From contig CAWKLE010000003.1 in assembly GCA_963850415.1 (NCBI GenBank), positions 682,001-746,000 of the forward strand: a stretch of 64,000 nucleotides of DNA, read 5' to 3'. This document shows, one piece after another, positions 24,397 to 33,084 of this stretch. The DNA comes from VAXT01 sp963850415. GTDB lineage: Bacteria; Actinomycetota; Thermoleophilia; Gaiellales; Gaiellaceae. Position 1 is the stretch's first letter, and each line of letters opens with the position of its first letter. Position numbers and translations under genes: made by a program. Below the pieces are notes generated by a model. That model was not told the origin of the DNA, did no database searches, and was given only the letters and a program-made list of their open reading frames with translations.

Positions 24397-25083
24397 ATGA
24401 CTCTGGATCAGAAACGAGCGCGAGTCTTCGGTGTGCTCTATCTGATCACGTTCGTCACGTCGATCCCGGCGCTGGTGCTCTACGAGCCTGCGCTCCGTCA
24501 TCCGGTCGGCTTCATCGCGGGCTCGGGGAACGTCAACAAGATTTACCTCGGCGCGCTGTTGGAGCTGCTGCTCATCATCGCCAACATCGGCACCGCTGTT
24601 GTGATCGTCCCGATCATGAGGCGGCAGTTCGAGGAGCTGTCGATCGGCTACGTGACGGCGCGGATCTTCGAGTGCACGTTCATCCTCGTCGGCATCGTCG
24701 CGATGCTCGCGATCGCCACGTTGCAGCAGGAGAACGCCGGCGCGGCCGAAGCGACGGCCGCATACACGCTCGCGGCAATCAAGGACTGGACGTTCATCCT
24801 CGGGCCGGGCTGGATGGTCGGCTGGGGGAACGGGTTGATCCTCGGGTACATGATGTACCGCTCGGAGTTGGTGCCGCGCAAGGCGACGTGGCTCGGGCTC
24901 ATCGGCGGACCGCTGCTCATCATCTCGGGAACTGCCGTGATGTTCGGCGGCGGACACCCAAGCACGGCCTTGCAGGGCCTCGCGACGATTCCCGAAGCCC
25001 TGTGGGAGCTCTTCCTCGGCGTCTACTGCACGATCTGGGGTTTCAGGCGCGACGCACCGATCCTGTCCGAGAGCGTTCGATGA
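24397..25083 (+). CDS. DUF4386 multi-pass membrane protein
   Basis: The 228-residue protein starts MTLDQKRARVFGVLYLITFV and has about seven hydrophobic segments, including KIYLGALLELLLIIANIGTA, ILVGIVAMLAIATL and LILGYMMYRSELVPR. This matches DUF4386, a family of unknown function common in actinobacteria. It begins 19 nt after the aldehyde dehydrogenase stop on the same strand and could be co-transcribed. The predicted end is at 25083, within GAGAGCGTTCGATGA. Confidence 0.75.
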   Translation: MTLDQKRARVFGVLYLITFVTSIPALVLYEPALRHPVGFIAGSGNVNKIYLGALLELLLIIANIGTAVVIVPIMRRQFEELSIGYVTARIFECTFILVGIVAMLAIATLQQENAGAAEATAAYTLAAIKDWTFILGPGWMVGWGNGLILGYMMYRSELVPRKATWLGLIGGPLLIISGTAVMFGGGHPSTALQGLATIPEALWELFLGVYCTIWGFRRDAPILSESVR

Positions 25084-25162
25084 CGGTTCGACTACACAGC
25101 GTGTAAGCCCCTAGCGCGAATCCGGCGCGGGATTTCTGCGCCTCGCGTCTAGGATCGGGCCA

Positions 25163-25577
25163 GTGCGCGCCACTGCGACGACCCGGATCGCCTGCGCGCC
25201 CGAAGGAGTCTTCGACACGCTGGCCGACCTCCGCAACGAGACGCAATGGAACGCGCGGGTCAGCAGCGCTGAGCTTCGGAGCGACGAGCCGATCGGGTTG
25301 GGCTCGCGTTTTGGAATCGTCAACGGCGGCGCGTCCTACGACGTGACGATCACCACGTACGAGCGGCCGTCACGGCTTCTGCTCGAGGCGAGCGGAAAGC
25401 CCGATCTGACGATCACATATGCGTTGAGCCCGGCCTCTGACGGGACGGAGCTCGAGAGTGAGCTCGACTTCCGCCCGAGAGGAGCCTCTCAAGCTGCTGT
25501 TTCCGTTGCTTGCCCCTGTGATCAGACGCGACGTGCCCAAGCAATACGGATGGCTCAAGGCGCTCTGCGAACGCTGA
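25163..25577 (+). pseudogene. frameshifted SRPBCC-family protein
   Basis: The N-terminal part (VRATATTRIACAPEGVFDTL, then DLRNETQWNARV) and the C-terminal part in another frame (LKLLFPLLAPVIRRDVPKQY) together make one SRPBCC/polyketide-cyclase-like domain of about 138 residues. The C-terminal LLAPVIRRDVPKQ is a typical end of these proteins. The shift lies near 25480 and amounts to one extra base. GTG 25163 follows TAGGAT (25150-25155) by 7 nt, a leaderless configuration. Members bind hydrophobic ligands in a deep cavity; the ligand is unknown. Confidence 0.7.
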
Positions 25578-25583
25578 TTCGCG

Positions 25584-26114
25584 TTAAGACGAGAACGCCG
25601 CCGCGTACTGAAACCGTCCCGCGACAGACTCTGTGTACGCGGTGAGCGGTCGGGCTTGGAAGGCATCTCCCCAGTCCGGCTCCGGAGGTATCACGCCCAA
25701 CTCCTTGGCCGGACGGAACCCGAAGCGGCTGTAGTACTGCGGCGCGCCGAGCAGAACGATCAACGGCACGTCCGCGGCATCAGCGGCGGCGAGAAGCGCG
25801 TCCATGAGGGCGCTACCGATGCCGGTGCCTTGATGATTCGGAAGGACGCCGATCGGCCCCACGGCGACCACTGGGTCGGTGGAGACGGTCGCGCGGCTCG
25901 CCGTAACGTGGCCGACCACCCCGCCGTCGGTTAGTGCCGTGAACGAGAGCTCGGGAATGGCGTCGCCGGCCTCCCACAGCGCCTCGAACAGACCGACCTC
26001 GGGTGGGACGGAACCAGGGTCCTGCGGCCGCCGAAAACGCGGCCGCCGAAAGGCCTCGGCGTAGACGTGGCGAATCGCCTCGTAATCGTCGGCCTGCTGC
26101 TCCCTGACGATCAC
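25584..26114 (-). CDS. GNAT family N-acetyltransferase
   Basis: The 176-residue product has the GNAT acetyl-CoA loop in VAVGPIGVLPNHQGTGIGSA, with the R/Q-x-x-G-x-G/A core as HQGTGIGS, and the later LLGAPQYYSRFGFRPAKEL motif, a pattern seen in acetyltransferases of small molecules. It begins MIVREQQADDYEAIRHVYAE. The substrate is unknown. The gene converges with the frameshifted SRPBCC gene, with 6 bp between the ends. Confidence 0.85.
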   Translation of the reverse strand: MIVREQQADDYEAIRHVYAEAFRRPRFRRPQDPGSVPPEVGLFEALWEAGDAIPELSFTALTDGGVVGHVTASRATVSTDPVVAVGPIGVLPNHQGTGIGSALMDALLAAADAADVPLIVLLGAPQYYSRFGFRPAKELGVIPPEPDWGDAFQARPLTAYTESVAGRFQYAAAFSS

Positions 26115-26228
26115 CGGCTCATCCTCGCATCACCTGCAACGACTCGGCTGCGCCAGCGTGCAGATGCATTTGGAAGGCGCTCTGGATGTACGCGTTAGTC
26201 TGCTGCCCGCGAGAGCCCAGGAGGGTCG

Positions 26229-26795
26229 ATGGATACCTACGTGGTCAAACCGCTCAGTGTCGATACTTGGGACGCGTTCGCCCGTCTCGTCGAGCGGCAC
26301 AACGGCGTGTTCGGTGGGTGTTGGTGCACCTGGTTCCACACCTTCCACGCCGAGAAGACGTTCACTGCGGAAGGCAACCACGCGCTCAAGGAGCAGCTGG
26401 TCAAGGAGGATCGGGCGCACGCCGCCCTGGTCTTCGACGGCGACGAGGCAGTCGCCTGGGCCCAGTACGGCCCTCCGGGGGAACTGCCGAATATCCACCA
26501 CCGCAAGGAGTACGAGGAGACCCTCGACAAGCTGCCTGACTACCGGATCACGTGCATCTTCGTGGACAAGAAATACCGGCGGAAGGGCGTGACGGCGATC
26601 ACGCTCCGTGGTGCGATCGACCTGATCGCGGAGGCCGGAGGCGGAATCGTGGAGGGGTACCCGCACGACACCACCGACGGCAAGAAAGTATCCGTGCTCT
26701 ACAACGCAACACGGTTCCTGTACGAGGGGGCCGGCTTCGACTACCTCCGCCCCAAAGGCAAGAGGAACTGTGTGATGCGCAGGGTCGTGTCCTAA
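26229..26795 (+). CDS. GNAT-like N-acetyltransferase
   Basis: The 188-residue product begins MDTYVVKPLSVDTWDAFARL. The fold includes ITCIFVDKKYRRKGVTAITL, where the K-x-R-R-K-G loop corresponds to the acetyl-CoA loop, and FLYEGAGFDYLRPKGK near the end, a typical GNAT tail. Early aromatic Trp/Cys residues (FGGCWCTWFH) are a subgroup mark. It has a normal AGGAGGG ribosome binding site. The substrate is unknown. A divergent acetyltransferase of a different type lies on the other side of a 114-bp gap. Confidence 0.8.
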   Translation: MDTYVVKPLSVDTWDAFARLVERHNGVFGGCWCTWFHTFHAEKTFTAEGNHALKEQLVKEDRAHAALVFDGDEAVAWAQYGPPGELPNIHHRKEYEETLDKLPDYRITCIFVDKKYRRKGVTAITLRGAIDLIAEAGGGIVEGYPHDTTDGKKVSVLYNATRFLYEGAGFDYLRPKGKRNCVMRRVVS

Positions 26796-26886
26796 AGGCT
26801 TTGGACGCGGCCGAGGTAGCGAAAGCGAACACGCGCTGCTCGTTCCTCGGCGTGCGGGAACGTCACCCGAGTGCTGGCGACGTGTA

Positions 26887-27432
26887 CTAGCTGAGGCTGG
26901 CCGCCAAGTCCTGATAGGGAGGGACGAGTTCTTCCCAGCGTGCCTCGACGTCGTCGGGTTCACGGCCGGCGAGGTATGCGCCGAGGTTTTCGGCGTGGAT
27001 CTGCCAGCCGGCTCCGAAGAAGGCGATCTTGTCCAGGGGCATGCCCTTGACCTCAATGACCAGGGTGGTCTGGTCGCCGTCGGCGGTCAGCGTGATGTCC
27101 CAGGCCGCGTCGAACGGCGCCACACCCTGCCCTCTGCGGTAGGACTCATCGGTTTCCCTGGTCGTCACCAATAGCCGCTGCGGGGCGTCGCACGCCTCTA
27201 CCTGCCCCGTGCGCTCTCCCGCGTCGGCGATGTGCACACGGAACTCGCCTCCTAGAGAAAGCTCGCCATCCACCTCGCCGAACCAGCGGGCGAGCCGGTC
27301 GGGATCGGTGACTGCCGACCAGAGGTCGTCGATGTCGGTGTCGTAGCGGTCTTCGATTCGGACGATGCCTGCGCCGTCTGCTGATCGCAGGCTGCCAAGA
27401 ATGCGGGTGCCCGGACTCGCGTTGCCCGTCAT
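26887..27432 (-). CDS. SRPBCC domain protein (AHSA1-like)
   Basis: The 181-residue protein begins MTGNASPGTRILGSLRSADG and has the START/AHSA1 features IEDRYDTDIDDLWSAVTDPD, RLARWFGEVDGEL and the C-terminal helix WQIHAENLGAYLAGRE. In bacteria such proteins are often in an operon with an ArsR-type repressor, as here: its start overlaps the stop of the ArsR gene as ATGA. Function as ligand-binding or stress-response protein is inferred from this pair. Confidence 0.8.
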   Translation of the reverse strand: MTGNASPGTRILGSLRSADGAGIVRIEDRYDTDIDDLWSAVTDPDRLARWFGEVDGELSLGGEFRVHIADAGERTGQVEACDAPQRLLVTTRETDESYRRGQGVAPFDAAWDITLTADGDQTTLVIEVKGMPLDKIAFFGAGWQIHAENLGAYLAGREPDDVEARWEELVPPYQDLAASLS

Positions 27433-27754
27433 GTCGCGCTCCTTCGTTCGCGTTTTCCTCGCGCCACCTCGGTATGCAGGGCGTCCAATCGCTGCTCCCA
27501 CAGAGACCGGTAGCGGCCAAGCCACTGATCGACTTCTGCGAGCGGTGCGGGGCGAAGACTGTAGACCCGCCGCTGCGCCTCCTGGCGGGCCTCGACCAGC
27601 CCCGCTTCCCTCAACACTCGCAGGTGGCGGGAGACGCCCGGACGAGCAATCGGCAGCAACGCCGCCAGCTCACCCGCGGTCGCCGGGCCGCGGGCCAGCG
27701 TTTCCAGCAGCGTCCTCGGCTCTCGTCGGCAACCGCCCGCAGTACAGCTTCCAT
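27429..27754 (-). pseudogene. frameshifted ArsR family transcriptional regulator
   Basis: Restoring one lost base near 27715 joins MEAVLRAVADESR to RTLLETLARGPATAGELAAL and gives a complete winged-helix protein of about 108 residues, ending VARGKRERRSAT. The recognition helix is VSRHLRVLREAGLVEARQEA. There are no metal-binding cysteines in the usual CxC position, so it is not a classical metal sensor. It is the first gene of an operon with the SRPBCC gene (ATGA overlap) and probably represses it. The ATG is 6 nt after TACGTT (27766-27761, minus strand). Confidence 0.78.
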
Positions 27755-27763
27755 GCCGCAAAC

Positions 27764-27795
27764 GTACCAAGACGGTTACGTAACTGTCAAGGTAC
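27764..27795 (-). promoter_or_regulatory. putative ArsR operator
   Basis: GTACCAAGACGGTTAC and GTAACTGTCAAGGTAC form a 32-bp near palindrome with 13 of 16 positions matching, with the perfect core GTTACGTAAC at 27775-27784. Its proximal end overlaps the TACGTT -10 hexamer of the arsR gene, the position expected for autorepression. Confidence 0.65.
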
Positions 27796-27847
27796 ATACG
27801 TCGAGTGCTCGCCTGCGCGAGTGTGCTCTCGCCTGGCGGCCGTCGCT

Positions 27848-28256
27848 CTAGCTCTCTTCGAAGCGGATCGGCTGCGCGCCCTCCCACAGGGTCCTGCGCC
27901 CGAGCTCGCTGAGCTCTGCGGCCCCCTCGAGCACCGTCGCGAAATGGTTCCCGGCCAGCGCGCCGGCCTTGCTCGCGAACGCGGTCGGCCCGTACGGAAA
28001 CAGGATCTCCGTCTCGCTCACGCCCCCCGGGTAGAACAGGATCTGCCCAGGCGCCGGGAAGCGCGTGGCGTTCTCCGGCCCGAAGCCCGACGTCGAGCTC
28101 GCCGAACGGGATCCAGCACGCCTCGCCACTCCAGCGCACGTGGATGATCCGGCTTTCGAGCGGCAGCAGCCGCCGGAATGCGGCAACGGTCTCGGGGGCG
28201 GCCTCCTCCTCGAGGCGCGCCGTGAAGCGGAGCTCGCCCGAAACGATCTCCAGCAC
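27848..28256 (-). pseudogene. frameshifted DUF3830 family protein
   Basis: Joining the two frames near 28085 gives about 136 residues: VLEIVSGELRFTARLEEEAA, then LESRIIHVRWSGEACWIPFG and PAPGQILFYPGGVSETEILF and the ending LWEGAQPIRFEES. That matches DUF3830, a cyclophilin-like fold of unknown function in bacteria. The start is GTG 28256. It lies downstream of the BI-1 gene on the same strand with a 29-bp gap. The frame break is a single-base change with both parts strongly conserved. Confidence 0.75.
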
Positions 28257-28285
28257 GCGGCCTCTAATTCCTCCTCCGCCTCGGC

Positions 28286-28996
28286 CTAGCGCTCGCGGCC
28301 GAAGATCCGCAGGAAGAACAGGAACAGGTTGACGAAGTCGAGGTAGAGCGTCAGCGCGCCGAGGATCGCCTCCCGCTTGTCCTCGTCCGTGCCGGTGTTC
28401 CCTCTCGAGTTCAGCTGCTTGATCTTCTGCATGTCGTACGCGGTCAGGGCCGAGAAGATCACCACGCCCGCGTAGGTCGTCACCCAGTACAGCGTCGAGT
28501 TTGCCCAGAACAGGTTCACGATCGAGGCTGCGATCAGTCCGAAGAGGGCCATGAAGGCGATGCTTCCGATCGACGACAGGTCGCGCTTCGTCGTCCAGCC
28601 GAAGAGGCCGAGCGCGCCGAACATGGCGCTCGTGATCAGGAACGTGGAGACGATCGAGGTCGTCGTGTAGACGGCGAAGATCAGCGAGAACGTGATGCCG
28701 TTCAGCCCCGCGTAGAGCAGGAAGACGCCCGCCGCGACCGCGGGCGTCATCTTCGAGACCCGGAAGGCGAGAGCTCCGACCAGGGCGAGCTGGGCGATGA
28801 TCAGCCCGAGGAAGACGAACGGGTGATCGGACACCCAGTTGACGGCGCGGTCGCTCGTCCCGATCGCCCAGGCGATGACCGCCGTGACGAGGAGGCCCAG
28901 GCACATCCAGCCCATGACGCGGGTGAGGAAGGACAGCTCGTCCTCGACCGCCAGGGCGGGATAGGTTCCGATTGCTGCGTCGTCGACGTTGCTCAT
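28286..28996 (-). CDS. Bax inhibitor-1 / YccA family membrane protein
   Basis: The 236-residue protein has seven hydrophobic segments and the BI-1 features LTRVMGWMCLGLLVTAVIAW, AAGVFLLYAGLNGITFSLIF, and the end ALTLYLDFVNLFLFFLRIFG, whose Asp in the last helix is a family mark (the pH-sensing diaspartate region). BI-1 proteins are calcium or pH-gated channels. The start is ATG 28996. The divergent MFS gene begins only 5 bp away on the other strand. Confidence 0.88.
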   Translation of the reverse strand: MSNVDDAAIGTYPALAVEDELSFLTRVMGWMCLGLLVTAVIAWAIGTSDRAVNWVSDHPFVFLGLIIAQLALVGALAFRVSKMTPAVAAGVFLLYAGLNGITFSLIFAVYTTTSIVSTFLITSAMFGALGLFGWTTKRDLSSIGSIAFMALFGLIAASIVNLFWANSTLYWVTTYAGVVIFSALTAYDMQKIKQLNSRGNTGTDEDKREAILGALTLYLDFVNLFLFFLRIFGRER

Positions 28997-29001
28997 CCGA
29001 G

Positions 29002-30201
29002 TTGGCGCAACTATCACGCACCGAAGCTCGACTCGCCAACCCGCGGTATCGCTGGGTCGTGCTCGCGGCAGGCACGGCCGCCCAGGGCGGCTTCTCGGCC
29101 GTCCTGATCGGGCTTCCCGTTCTCGGGCCGGCGCTGCAGGACCGCTACGGGCTGTCCTTGAGCGAGGTCGGCATCGCGTTCTCCAGTGTCTGGATCGGGC
29201 CGATCGCGACGCTTCTCCCCTGGGGGCTGCTCTCGGACCGGATCGGAGAGCGCATCGTCCTTGCGAGCGGCCTGGCCGGGTGCGGCGTCGTCGTCGCGGC
29301 GGCCGGTTGGGCGGGCTCGTTCTGGCTGCTGGTTGCGCTCCTGACGATTGCCGGGGCGCTCGGTGCGAGCGTGAACGCGGCCAGCGGACGCGCGGTCATG
29401 CAGTGGTTCTCAGCAGGACAGCGCGGACTCGCGCTGGGTGTCCGCCAGACGGCGATCCCAATCGGAGGCGCCGTCGCCGCACTGGCCTTGCCGGCCGTGA
29501 ACTCGGCCGCGGGGCTGAAGGCGTCGTTCATCTTCCTCGGCGCCGTGTGCATCGGCTGCGCGCTCTTCGCGGCGATTGCGGTTCGCGAGGCCGTGCAGCC
29601 CGAGGTCACGCTCGAAGCGGAGGCCGTCGACTGGACTCTCCGCGACAGGCGTCTGTGGATCCTTTCGGCCGGAAGCGACCTCTACCTGGTCGGGCAGGTC
29701 GCGCTGCTCTCGTTCTTCGTGCTCTTCCTGCACGACCAGCACGGCCTGACCGATGCAGCAGCGGCTGCGGGCCTCGCGGTCATGCAGGTCGGGGCCGTGG
29801 TGACGAGGATCTCGGCGGGCCGGATCTCGGATTCCCTCGGCGCGAGGATTCGGCCCCTGCGCTGGATCGGCCTGGCCAGCTGCGCGGGCGTGTTGCTCAC
29901 GGCGGTTCTCACGAACGCGCCGGTTGCCGTCATCCTGCCGGTCATGGTTCTCGCGGGCGCGATCTCGATGGCCTGGAACGGGCTCTCCGTGACGGCCGCT
30001 GCGGAGCTTGCGGGCCTCGCGCGAAGCGGCGCTGCGATCGGGTTCCAGCAGACGACGCTGTCAGTGACGGGCCTGATCGTCCCCGTCGCGTTCGCCTACG
30101 TGGTCGATTCGTCGTCCTGGGAGAGCGGGTTCGCGCTCGCTGCGCTCGGGCCGTTGTTCGGCTGGTGGCTGCTCGGCCGGCTGCCCGAGAGCGCGCCCTA
30201 G
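29002..30201 (+). CDS. MFS transporter
   Basis: The 399-residue protein has twelve membrane segments of the MFS fold. The motif between helices 2 and 3 reads GLLSDRIGERIVLASGLAG and the second half repeats ISDSLGARIRPLRWIG. It begins with ANPRYRWVVLAAGTAAQGGF. The family includes drug and organic-acid transporters; the substrate is not clear. The start is uncertain: TTG 29002 is the first available in-frame codon outside the divergent BI-1 gene. Confidence 0.85.
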   Translation: MAQLSRTEARLANPRYRWVVLAAGTAAQGGFSAVLIGLPVLGPALQDRYGLSLSEVGIAFSSVWIGPIATLLPWGLLSDRIGERIVLASGLAGCGVVVAAAGWAGSFWLLVALLTIAGALGASVNAASGRAVMQWFSAGQRGLALGVRQTAIPIGGAVAALALPAVNSAAGLKASFIFLGAVCIGCALFAAIAVREAVQPEVTLEAEAVDWTLRDRRLWILSAGSDLYLVGQVALLSFFVLFLHDQHGLTDAAAAAGLAVMQVGAVVTRISAGRISDSLGARIRPLRWIGLASCAGVLLTAVLTNAPVAVILPVMVLAGAISMAWNGLSVTAAAELAGLARSGAAIGFQQTTLSVTGLIVPVAFAYVVDSSSWESGFALAALGPLFGWWLLGRLPESAP

Positions 30202-30980
30202 CCGAGCTCGCGCCGGACGACCGACGCCACGGCGCTCAGCGCGATGCGGGTCTCCTCGATCGTCGGCTCGCGCGTGGTCACCCGCTGGAGCGCGAGTCCC
30301 GGGACGAGGAAAGCGCGCGCGATCGGCAGCGCCGAGCCCTGCACCACGCGCCAGAGCTCCATCGTCAAGCCGAGCGAGAGCACCGCGACGATGACGGGCG
30401 TCCAGAGCGCGGGTGCGAACGGCCACAGACGGTCGGCCAGAAGCGCCACGGGGAGTGCGAGCGCGACGAAATTCGTGCCGCAGCGCAGCGAGAACCGCGA
30501 GGGGCGCGCCTCCCCGCCCCAGGTCCTGCTGAGCAATCCCAGCTCGGCGGCGGCGATCGCGCGATGCTCGGCGCCGTGCAGGTAGAGCGTCCGGCCGCGC
30601 ATCAGCCACGCGATGAGGCCGACCGTCAGCGCGATCCCCGCGACGAGCGCCGCATGGCTCGGGAGGAACACGAAGGCGATCGGCGCCAGCAGCACGCCGA
30701 GCAGCACGAGTCGCTCGATCTGGCCCGCTACTCCGCCGCGCCGCAGCAGGGGCGAGACGGACAATCCGAGGCGGGCGATCCCGCGCAGGAGCGGCACTCG
30801 ACGGGCGAAGCGGGGAACCCGGGGCATCTCGCCCTCGAGGAGCGACCCGTCGCGGCCCGCGAATGCGAAGAACCGCTCGCTCGCGATCACGACGCCGTCC
30901 GGGCGGGCCATGCCGCCGAGCGCTGGCAGCGCTGTTGCGTCTGCACGGTCGAACAGGGCGGCGAGGCTGTTCCCCTGCAC
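30198..30980 (-). CDS. DUF1385 family membrane protein
   Basis: The 260-residue protein begins VQGNSLAALFDRADATALPA and then ALGGMARPDGVVIASERFFA, the GGMA/G motif that marks DUF1385. Hydrophobic segments follow (VLLGVLLAPIAFVFLPSHAA, VAGIALTVGLIAWLM), with the conserved LHGAEHRAIAAAELGL containing E-H-x-x-x in an H-rich membrane-edge motif. The family is predicted as a metal-dependent enzyme of unknown activity. The start is GTG 30980; a further upstream TTG would lie in a terminator hairpin. It converges with the MFS gene. Confidence 0.8.
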   Translation of the reverse strand: MQGNSLAALFDRADATALPALGGMARPDGVVIASERFFAFAGRDGSLLEGEMPRVPRFARRVPLLRGIARLGLSVSPLLRRGGVAGQIERLVLLGVLLAPIAFVFLPSHAALVAGIALTVGLIAWLMRGRTLYLHGAEHRAIAAAELGLLSRTWGGEARPSRFSLRCGTNFVALALPVALLADRLWPFAPALWTPVIVAVLSLGLTMELWRVVQGSALPIARAFLVPGLALQRVTTREPTIEETRIALSAVASVVRRELG

Positions 30981-31005
30981 CCTTGAAAGGTGCCTGAAAA
31001 CACGA

Positions 31006-31027
31006 CCGCCCGGCAAGTGCCGGGCGG
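31006..31027 (-). terminator. intrinsic terminator downstream of the 25-residue gene
   Basis: CCGCCCGGCA and TGCCGGGCGG form a 10-bp stem with a 2-nt loop. On the minus strand the hairpin is followed by TCGTGTTTT, giving a plausible intrinsic terminator before the DUF1385 gene. Confidence 0.7.
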
Positions 31028-31050
31028 CCTATTCGTTGCTGCTCGGGGTC

Positions 31051-31128
31051 CTACCAGCGCCCACGGCTGAAGAAGCCGAGCAGCACCAGGACGATTACGA
31101 CGATCAGGATGATCCAGAGAATGCTCAT
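31051..31128 (-). CDS. tiny hydrophobic membrane protein, 25 residues
   Basis: The frame encodes MSILWIILIVVIVLVLLGFF followed by SRGRW: one membrane helix and a basic end. Small proteins of this composition and terminal G/S-RGRW pattern are conserved in actinobacteria and are usually called hydrophobic protein. A GGGGGTGA ribosome binding site precedes the ATG at good spacing, and a terminator lies just downstream. Function unknown. Confidence 0.65.
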   Translation of the reverse strand: MSILWIILIVVIVLVLLGFFSRGRW

Positions 31129-31232
31129 GAGTAAGGTCACCCCCTTTCCGAGGCTAGGCCTCTGATTCCACGTATGCGCCGATCTCAAACGGCGCGGTAG
31201 GCTCGGCGCGTCAAATCGAGCCAGGAGGCCGA

Positions 31233-31511
31233 ATGGTCAGAGTGTTCGTCGTCTACGAGAGCGAGCCCGACCCGGAGCGCTACGAGCAGCACGCCGAGCT
31301 CTGCCGCAAGGTGCCCGGCTCGACGTTCCGCCACGGCCGGATCTTCGGCGCGCCGATGGGCGAGCCGCAGTACAGGTACTACGCCGAGTGGGAGTTCGCG
31401 GACATGGACGCCTTCAAGGCCGCGGCGCGCACGGACGAGTTCATGGCCACCGGCAAGGACGGGATGGCGATGGGGATCCCGTTCCACGTCCACTTCGCCG
31501 AAGTTGACTGA
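31233..31511 (+). CDS. EthD-family protein
   Basis: The 92-residue protein begins MVRVFVVYESEPDPERYEQH and has the dimeric alpha/beta-barrel EthD pattern: one strand, a helix with HAELCRKVPG, and QYRYYAEWEFADMDAFKAAA. EthD-like proteins accompany degradation of ethers and aromatic acids and may be ligand-binding or cyclase-like enzymes. The gene has an AGGAGG ribosome binding site. It overlaps the next enoyl-CoA hydratase gene by 8 nt and heads an operon with it, suggesting a role in CoA-linked degradation. Confidence 0.75.
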   Translation: MVRVFVVYESEPDPERYEQHAELCRKVPGSTFRHGRIFGAPMGEPQYRYYAEWEFADMDAFKAAARTDEFMATGKDGMAMGIPFHVHFAEVD

Positions 31512-32319
31512 GCCCACGTACCCGAGGCCGCTTTCGCCGGACGAGCTCGGCTTCGAGAAGATCCTCTATGAGAAAGCGCCGCCCCGGGCGACGATCACCT
31601 TCAACCGCCCGGAGATCCTGAACGCGTTCGACTTCCAGATGCTCCGCGAGCTCGCGCGGGCCTGCGAGGACGCGTCCTGGGACGACGAGATCCGCGTCGT
31701 CGTGCTCACCGGCGCGGGGCGCGCGTTCTGTGTCGGAGCCGATCTCAGCTCCTGGGCCGACGATTACCTCGACAAGCCGACCGAGTACTGGAAGTGGTTC
31801 GGCGCCTTCAAGGACGCCCACGACCGGCTGCGGGAGATCGGCAAGCCGACGGTCGCGCGGATCAACGGGATCGCGGTCGGCGGCGGCAACGAGTTCCAGA
31901 TGGCCTGTGACCTGGCCGTCATGGTGGACGACGCGTTCGTCCGGCACGTGGGCCCCGAGCACGGCTCGGTGCCGGCCGGCGGAGCGACGCAGTGGCTGAC
32001 GATCATGGTCGGCGACCGGCGGGCGCGGGAGATCGTCCTCATGTGCGAGGAGATCCCGGCGCAGAAATGCCAGGAGTGGGGCCTCGTGAACCGGGTCGTG
32101 CCTGCCGCCGAGCTCGACGCCGAGGTCGATCGCATGGTCGAGAACCTCGCGCGCAAGCTGCCGCAGACGACGCGCTACGCGAAGCAGCACCTGAACTTCT
32201 GGAAGGACCTCGCCTGGCACGAGACGATCAACCACGCCCGCGACTGGCTCGCGCTCTCGATGGCGACCGAGGAGCCGCAGGCCGCGATCAAGCGCTTCCT
32301 CGAGCGGAAGAGTGACTGA
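31504..32319 (+). CDS. enoyl-CoA hydratase/isomerase family protein
   Basis: The 271-residue protein has the crotonase core: PPRATITFNRPEILNAFDF, the oxyanion-hole region LTGAGRAFCVGADLSSWADD and NGIAVGGGNEFQMACDLAVM. A subgroup feature is the EHGSVPAGGATQWLTIMVGD segment followed by RAREIVLMCEEIPAQKC, which I recall from ring-cleaving hydrolases of cyclic CoA esters; the reaction is therefore uncertain. The start TTG 31504 overlaps the EthD stop. It is followed by a PaaF-like gene with an 8-nt overlap. Confidence 0.8.
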   Translation: MTEPTYPRPLSPDELGFEKILYEKAPPRATITFNRPEILNAFDFQMLRELARACEDASWDDEIRVVVLTGAGRAFCVGADLSSWADDYLDKPTEYWKWFGAFKDAHDRLREIGKPTVARINGIAVGGGNEFQMACDLAVMVDDAFVRHVGPEHGSVPAGGATQWLTIMVGDRRAREIVLMCEEIPAQKCQEWGLVNRVVPAAELDAEVDRMVENLARKLPQTTRYAKQHLNFWKDLAWHETINHARDWLALSMATEEPQAAIKRFLERKSD

Positions 32320-33082
32320 GCTCGTCCTCGCCGAGCGCGACGGGGCTGTGGCCGTCGTCACGCTCAACCGGCCCGACGCGCTGAACGCGCTCTCCGACGA
32401 GCTGATGGAGCAGCTCGTGTCGACGCTCCAGGAGCTCGATCGCGACGACGCCGTTCGCTGCATCGTCCTCGGCGGGAACGACAAGGCCTTCGCCGCGGGC
32501 GCGGACATTGCCGAGCTCGCCCGGTCGTCGGCGATCGACCTCTACTACCAGCGGCGGATCGAACGCTGGGACGCGATCCGCGGCCTGTGGACGCCGCTCG
32601 TCGCCGCGGTCTCCGGCTACTGCCTCGGCGGCGGCTGCGAGCTGGCATTGGCCTGCGACCTGATCGTCGCCTCGGAGAGCGCGAAGTTCGGCCAGCCCGA
32701 GACGGGAGTCGGCGTGTTGCCGGGCGCCGGCGGGACGCAGCGGCTGACGCGCGCCGTCGGGAAAGCGCTCGCGATGGACGTCATTCTCAGCGGCCGGTTC
32801 CTCTCGGCGGACGAAGCGCTCGCCGCGGGTCTCGTCGCGCGAGTCGTTCCCGAGGGCGAGTGGCTCGAAGAGGCGAAGAAAGTGGCGCACGAGATCGCGT
32901 CCAAGGCGCCGATCGCGACGCGCCTCGCGAAGGAGGCGGTCGACCGCGCCTACGAGGGGCCGCTCCAGCTCGGCCTCGAGTACGAGCGGCTGCTGCTCTA
33001 CCTCGCGTTCGCTTCCGACGACGCGAAGGAGGGCCTGACCGCTTTCATGGAGAAGCGGAAACCCGAGTTCAGAGGGAGGTAG
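32312..33082 (+). CDS. enoyl-CoA hydratase (PaaF-like)
   Basis: The 256-residue protein is a typical short-chain crotonase: VAVVTLNRPDALNALSDELM, AFAAGADIAELARSS for the first oxyanion strand, CLGGGCELALACDLIVASES, and AKFGQPETGVGVLPGAGGTQ. The two catalytic Glu positions (GGCE and QPE) are conserved. It would hydrate 2,3-dehydroadipyl-CoA or similar unsaturated CoA esters, the PaaF step of phenylacetate degradation, or act in beta-oxidation. GTG start; 8-nt overlap with the preceding gene. Confidence 0.82.
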   Translation: MTELVLAERDGAVAVVTLNRPDALNALSDELMEQLVSTLQELDRDDAVRCIVLGGNDKAFAAGADIAELARSSAIDLYYQRRIERWDAIRGLWTPLVAAVSGYCLGGGCELALACDLIVASESAKFGQPETGVGVLPGAGGTQRLTRAVGKALAMDVILSGRFLSADEALAAGLVARVVPEGEWLEEAKKVAHEIASKAPIATRLAKEAVDRAYEGPLQLGLEYERLLLYLAFASDDAKEGLTAFMEKRKPEFRGR

Positions 33083-33084
33083 AG

